Origin: Chimonanthus salicifolius
Taxonomy: Eukaryota > Streptophyta > Magnoliopsida > Laurales > Calycanthaceae
Assembly (NCBI GenBank): GCA_013350335.1
Contig: CM023535.1
Span: 27,000,617-27,064,616 of the forward strand
Direction: 5' to 3'
Length of the DNA stretch: 64,000 nt
Below, in pieces: positions 59,357 through 64,000 of this stretch. Under the pieces are notes generated by a model. The model made no database searches. It worked only from the letters and a program-made list of their open reading frames with translations, and was not told the origin of the DNA. Position 1 is the first letter of the stretch, and each line of letters opens with the position of its first letter. Both the position numbers and the translations under genes were made by a program.

Positions 59357-60342
59357 CTATCTCTTAGGTACCTAAATGGTTGAGTTTGGTTTTTCATACA
59401 CACCCCTATGATACCTTTGATGTCTCAACCTTGGATGCCTTAACTCCTTTAATACTTCATCCAATTGTCTTAACAAGGAGTCTTGCCTTTGGTCCACCTT
59501 CCTTGGGCGTTTGAGTGTTTTAGCCTTAGGTTGAGGTGGCTCGTGCATTGAAACCTTAGCTTTAGGTGGGTTATTAAAGGCTTGATCATTCAAGTGTCTC
59601 TTCCTAAGATTGCATTACCTCTTGTAATGTCCAATCTTATGACAATAAAAACATTTACCCTTTGGAGGGTGAGAGACATTTCATTTGATAGATATTGTAT
59701 GGTTCATAGGTCCTTTGGTTGATATACATGAACCAAGTCCTGACCTATCTCCATGCTTTTTACCCAAATTAACCATTTTTTTCCCAATTTTGTTCACCAT
59801 GGGTAAATTTGTCTTGAAACTTCTCTTTATGATTTTTTAATTCTTTAAGTTCAAGAGATAGTTTCTTAACTTCTTCTTCAAGATTTTTCTTAATGTCCCA
59901 CAAATTTTCTACATCTTTACAATGAATTTCAATTTCATCTTGAAGGGCTTTCTCACTCTCTTTTAATTTTAAGATTTCATTATTAGAGAGTATTAACTCA
60001 GAGGACATGAGTGAGTTTTCATTTTTCAAATTTTCTAGTTGGCTAGAGAGGTTTGTATGTTCAATTTTAACCTTGGCAAGTTTTTTAGCCAACTTCTCAC
60101 TCTCAAGGTACAATGCATGGTATGATTCTTGAAGATCTTCATCTTCATCATCATCATCAACCTCCGTTTCAATTACGAGTGTTTCAACATCGCCCACTAT
60201 CGAGGCTATGAAACCCTTTGATGGTTCAACTTTTTCTTAGGTTTCCTTCTCAGAATCACTCTCGGATTCAGATGTGTCTTCATAAGTCACATTCACATTC
60301 ATAGACTTTTTCAATTTTTTCGATGGATATTCATTATCAAAG
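59357..60342 (-). pseudogene. gag: Element C gag, C-terminal part
   Basis: Minus-strand reading enters at 60342 within the first zinc knuckle region (DNEYPSKKLKKSMNVNVTYE), passes an acidic stretch (SESESDSEKET), a long open coiled coil (ESEKLAKKLAKVKIEHTNLS onward, 60197-59769), an intact start of the second knuckle (CFYCHKIGHYK near 59650) and the conserved end DQRQDSLLRQLDEVLKELRH...GVYEKPNSTI, a stop for Trp, VPKR and stop at 59357. The upstream half, with the UBN2 part, is cut off by the Tat-like LTR at 60343. Confidence 0.8.
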
Positions 60343-62443
60343 TGTTGAGCACTGAAATACTACATTTTTACCCTTGATTATTGGACTAGTTAGCCTTCAA
60401 TTTTGTATATGTCACATACATTTAGCCTTGTTTCTTAGTTTTGTAGTTAAAAATGGAAAGTACATGAAAACAATCTCAAATCAGTGGATAATTAGAATTT
60501 AATTTGGAAGACCTGAAATTTTTATGATTAATTTCACTCCACTTTTAGGGTTCTCATGTAAATTGTTTAGTCTAGATCCATTATGAGAGTCTAGATTAAT
60601 TCAATATTTTAGATTTTAAAGTGGTGAAGTTAATTATTAAATTCTAGAAGAAAGAATATACAATTGGAGATGCAAAGCCTGAATTTCAAGATCAATGGGC
60701 CAAAGATCTACTTCAATTGGGCCAAGCTAAGCTTCACAAACCAACATTGGGCCAGGCCACAAGCAGTCAATGAGCATATCTCAGTTGGGCCAAGCCATTT
60801 TGCACTTCAAAGTTCAGCAAAGGCCAAAGTCCTCAAAGCTCAAGTCCAAGATCCACTGGAGACCCATGTGCTCATTTATAGATCCAAAACCCAAAGTCCA
60901 AAACCCATTCACAAGCCCAAAGCCTTGTCCATCTCCTTGTCAATCCACACCATTCATTCTTCATCTTAAATCCTGACCATTCATCTCATGCATCAAAATT
61001 AGGTAAACCCTAGAGACACCATTCCAAATCCATTGCATACATTCATCATCTTAGATCTAGGCCATTCAATTCACCCATCATCATGATCAACCTTCATCAA
61101 GAGACTTACCTTTTATAGAATTTATTTTACCACATTACCTTATAGCCATTTGATCTAGATCTCATTCAATCCTAGCCATTCATAAAACCCTAGATATAAG
61201 ATAACTTGGAACCCAAACAAACCCTATCCACTCCATGTGCATATATGCCTAGTCATGTACACATCACCACCCAATCCACATACATTCCACACAATTTTTG
61301 CACTAAAAATCCTCCATGCACTTAAACCAAAATCCATCCAGATTCATTCCCAAAATCCCAAAACACCTCATCATCCTAACCTTCCACACCACACATGATT
61401 TTCCCATATCTTGTCCACCTCATTCGAAATCCTTATGTAGTCAACCCTCCACATCACCACATATCACCTCATCCATTTATTCACTCCAACTTTAGAACTC
61501 AACCATACATTACAATGCATTACATTCATAAACCCTCACCACACATGCAAAATTCAATCCTACCCTCTTTTCTCTCCAAATACCAATTTTCTCTCATTCT
61601 TTGCTTAGCCACCAAGCCAACCTCAATCCAAGCAACACAAAATTCGTGTAAACCTATAAACCCTAACCTTTTCAACTTCAAATCTCATCCATCCACCTTT
61701 AAGAGAGATCCAATCTTAGTCCTCCTTTAATAACTTAAACCAAGATTTAATCCCAACCATCCATCCATTCCTGGAGCATATAAATAGAGCACCAGGTACA
61801 ACAGGAAATTCGAATTTGACCTGGACCGTGAGAGGACTAAATATTGGAGAAGAAAGCAAGAAGACTGGAGCATCACTCGAATTTTACAAGTGAGCAATCA
61901 TTGTAATTTTATTTTTAATTGTCTTTCTTGAATGTTTTCCAAATCTTGTACTTTGAATTCTTCCATGAAATAAATACAAGATATTTCTTTATAACCATGA
62001 TAATCCAATTTTTAGATCTCTTTGATGATTGTTTAGATATGATTTTAAAATTTATATTCTTTATTTAATTAATTGGACATGAAATAGTTGGAGCTTGGGT
62101 TGTAAGTGTTGAATCTAAGTTATTAAGGTTCGACTATTAAATTAAAGTGTATAGATTCTTAACTTTGATGATGAATATGAATTGACATTTGGATTTTTAA
62201 ACGAATTTCAGATTTAGATTTTGTATTTGTTTATACATTTTGGGTGATGAACGGTCTATTGCAATAACCAACCTTTAAACTATGCATTTATTTATTCTGT
62301 CATTTACTTTATTTGTCAATTTATTTCCATCTTTAGTTATGTTAGTCACTTTGTATGTTTGTTGTATAAGAATTATTCAATTTATGATTTTATTGTAATT
62401 GTTGTATCTTTGTTTTTTAATTCTTTAATTCTTTGTAACCAAA
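60343..62443 (+). mobile_element. Tat-like LTR, 3' end missing
   Basis: Starts TGTTGAGCACTGAAATACTA directly in element C's gag. It is collinear with the reverse complement of 3003-1260, with TATAAATA at 61779-61786 and 'catgaaataaatacaag' at 61966. The last ~420 bp of the LTR are absent because a second copy starts at 62444. Confidence 0.75.
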
Positions 62444-62883
62444 TGTTGAGGACTGAAAATTACCATTTTACCCTTTAATTTTGGATTAGTTAGCCTTTGA
62501 TTTGTGAATATTAGATGTGTTTAATGGAGTTTTCAAGTTTTGTAGTGTATTTGTGAGAATACAAAAAAAATGAATTAAAATGCAAAAAAGTGGGCCATAG
62601 TCCTATTTTTGGAAAGTTTATAATTTTTACCACCTAATTTGATTTGGAATTATTGTAAATTATTATAATTCAAATCCGGATATGAGAGTTTGAATTATGA
62701 TAATATTTTTTAAACTGTGTTAAATTGTAAAGGTGGTAGAAACTTATAAACACACAAATGGACCTACTGTTTGAATCTGAAGCCTGAAGACAAAGTCTGC
62801 AATTGGAAGCCAATGAGCCAAAGTCTACCAATATTCCGGGCCAAATAAAAGTCCAAGTATGAGATCTAAGTCCAAAAGACCGA
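62444..62883 (+). mobile_element. Second Tat-like LTR start, truncated
   Basis: TGTTGAGGACTGAAAATTAC and the following 'ttttggattagttagcc' repeat the start of the LTR at 60343. Only about 440 bp remain before the next LTR. Confidence 0.7.
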
Positions 62884-64000
62884 TATAATACCCTGACCCA
62901 CATTAGGCGTAGTTTAGCTTAATAAATCCTTTTTAGACCGATTAATCTCGAAGTTTACGGTTAGGGCTTTGACAAAAGCCCAAGTACGGCCCAACCTGAG
63001 CTCGAAAGCTCAGTGGTCCAGCTCGTCCAGCTGGAGGGCCAAAATGGTAATTTACCGCTTATAGTTATTATTTTATAATTTGTGTTATTATGTGATTATT
63101 ATTTGATGATATTATTCCCCTTAATCAAGGAGTCTTATTTCTGATTTTAAAATAATTTTATTTTCAGAAAATAGTGTTTAAAACCACCCATCAAAACCCC
63201 GAAAGGGAGAAATAATTATTTTTAATAATTTTGGAAATGAGAAAAATTTTGAAACAAGTATAGTATGTTAGACCATTTTAGCATGGTCTAGTTTATTCTT
63301 TCAAAACCCAAAAATGAGAATTTTAAATTGTTTTCTTTAACGCAAGTTAAATCACGTAAATAGTGTTTATATTATGGTTTTTATTTAAATTATTGGTTTT
63401 TGATGAGTTTTAAATCTCCAAATTTTTATGGTAACTAGAGTTTTTAATTATCTGTCAGGTTGGATTAAAATTTTCAAGCCTTAAAAGTATTGTTTTAAGT
63501 TGAAAATCAGTTTTTATCAAAATAGGGACTTATTTACAAAATTAGAATTATGGAGGGGCTGTTATGCAACCAACGGTAACTTCTGCAGTTACTGTTTCGA
63601 ACGTAAGCAGCAGATGCATGCAGCTGCTCCGATTGATCGGTCACCTCTATAAGACCATCCCCTCCTCCATCTGATTTCACTCCCAGAAAATCTTCACCTT
63701 CTCTCAGTCTCAGCTGAAAAACAAGCCGATCTTTTTCTCTCCCAGCCTCTGTTTTCCTAGTTTAGCTTAACCAAGCTTAACAGGAGGAGTTTTTCAAAGA
63801 CCGGATTTCTCAGCCTAGGAACTCAAGTGGAGGTAACCACTGCGTTCCTCTTTCAATTTCAGTCAGGTTAGAATCAAGAAAAACTGATTTTGGCCAAGTT
63901 TTGAGTATGTAAAACCATTTTAAAGTTTAAGAAAAAACTTGGTTTTCTTTGTATCAGTGTGGTTTTCTTGTTTAAATCCGATGGCCTATAAAGTTTCAAA
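62884..64000 (+). mobile_element. Gypsy (Tekay-like) LTR, runs off the window
   Basis: Starts TATAATACCCTGACCC, collinear with 19505-20640 ('attaatctcgaag', 'gagctcgaaagctcagtg', 'aaaaccccgaaagggag', TATA at 63648, 'cagcctaggaactc'). The 3' end lies outside. Confidence 0.85.

Noticed and set aside
60664..60969. 101-codon frame on the plus strand
   Set aside because: Inside LTR 60343-62443; the homologous LTR at 840-3003 has no matching frame.

Overview
The window is plant nuclear DNA made almost wholly of degraded, nested transposable elements. I see no intact host gene, rRNA or functional tRNA. A flowering plant is indicated by Ty3/gypsy and Ty1/copia LTR retrotransposons primed by initiator-Met tRNA, a tRNA-Asp-primed Tat/Athila-like LTR family, a SWIM-type MULE transposase remnant, a ZMYM1-type hAT transposase remnant, a Stowaway MITE and very AT-rich spacers. 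The species cannot be named from this.

Layout. 1-3003: Tat/Athila-like LTR on the minus strand with its primer-binding site. 3004-5069: unassigned DNA with a Stowaway MITE. 5070-12780: rearranged gypsy element on the minus strand (gag, PBS, LTR parts) with a same-family solo LTR nested at 5412-10170. 12781-15840: tail of another gypsy LTR, a copia-like LTR relic and tandem repeats. 16141-22995: a MULE gene on the minus strand, split by a solo LTR (17227-22514) that itself holds two further solo LTRs (17301-17923, 19505-22492). 23400-28415: hAT fragment, two foldback elements (23943-24700, 25552-26780) and a hAT-type MITE (27590-27928). 28416-30350: Tat-like LTR and hAT 3' end. 30350-37877: element A. 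37878-45306: relic of a coiled-coil/proline-rich ORF interrupted by a gypsy solo LTR (38530-45253) that carries another (40600-43851). 45347-53984: element B, structurally complete with target duplication. 54500-60342: element C on the minus strand. 60343-64000: two Tat-like LTR starts and a gypsy LTR running off the end.

The most interesting system is the family formed by A, B, C and the solo LTR at 17227-22514. It has LTRs of about 1.6-1.7 kb, an iMet PBS, a copia-type gag (UBN2-like domain, zinc knuckles, coiled coil) that stops where pol should begin, and in place of pol a second ORF of about 495 codons. That ORF has an acidic N-terminus, a conserved core resembling the 'putative plant transposon protein' domain, a coiled coil and a proline-rich tail. 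The U3 of every LTR, just upstream of the TATA box, is packed with short degenerate copies of a CGAYCNATCG-like motif. A second cluster lies upstream of the second ORF. The motif variant differs between copies, but LTR and internal clusters match within a copy. I infer, without proof, that the second ORF may encode a protein that recognises its own element's motif cluster, by analogy with the VANC anti-silencing proteins of VANDAL transposons. A gypsy family here shows a parallel design: its LTRs carry repeated GGTTCGGCCAT...ATGGCCGAACC hairpins.
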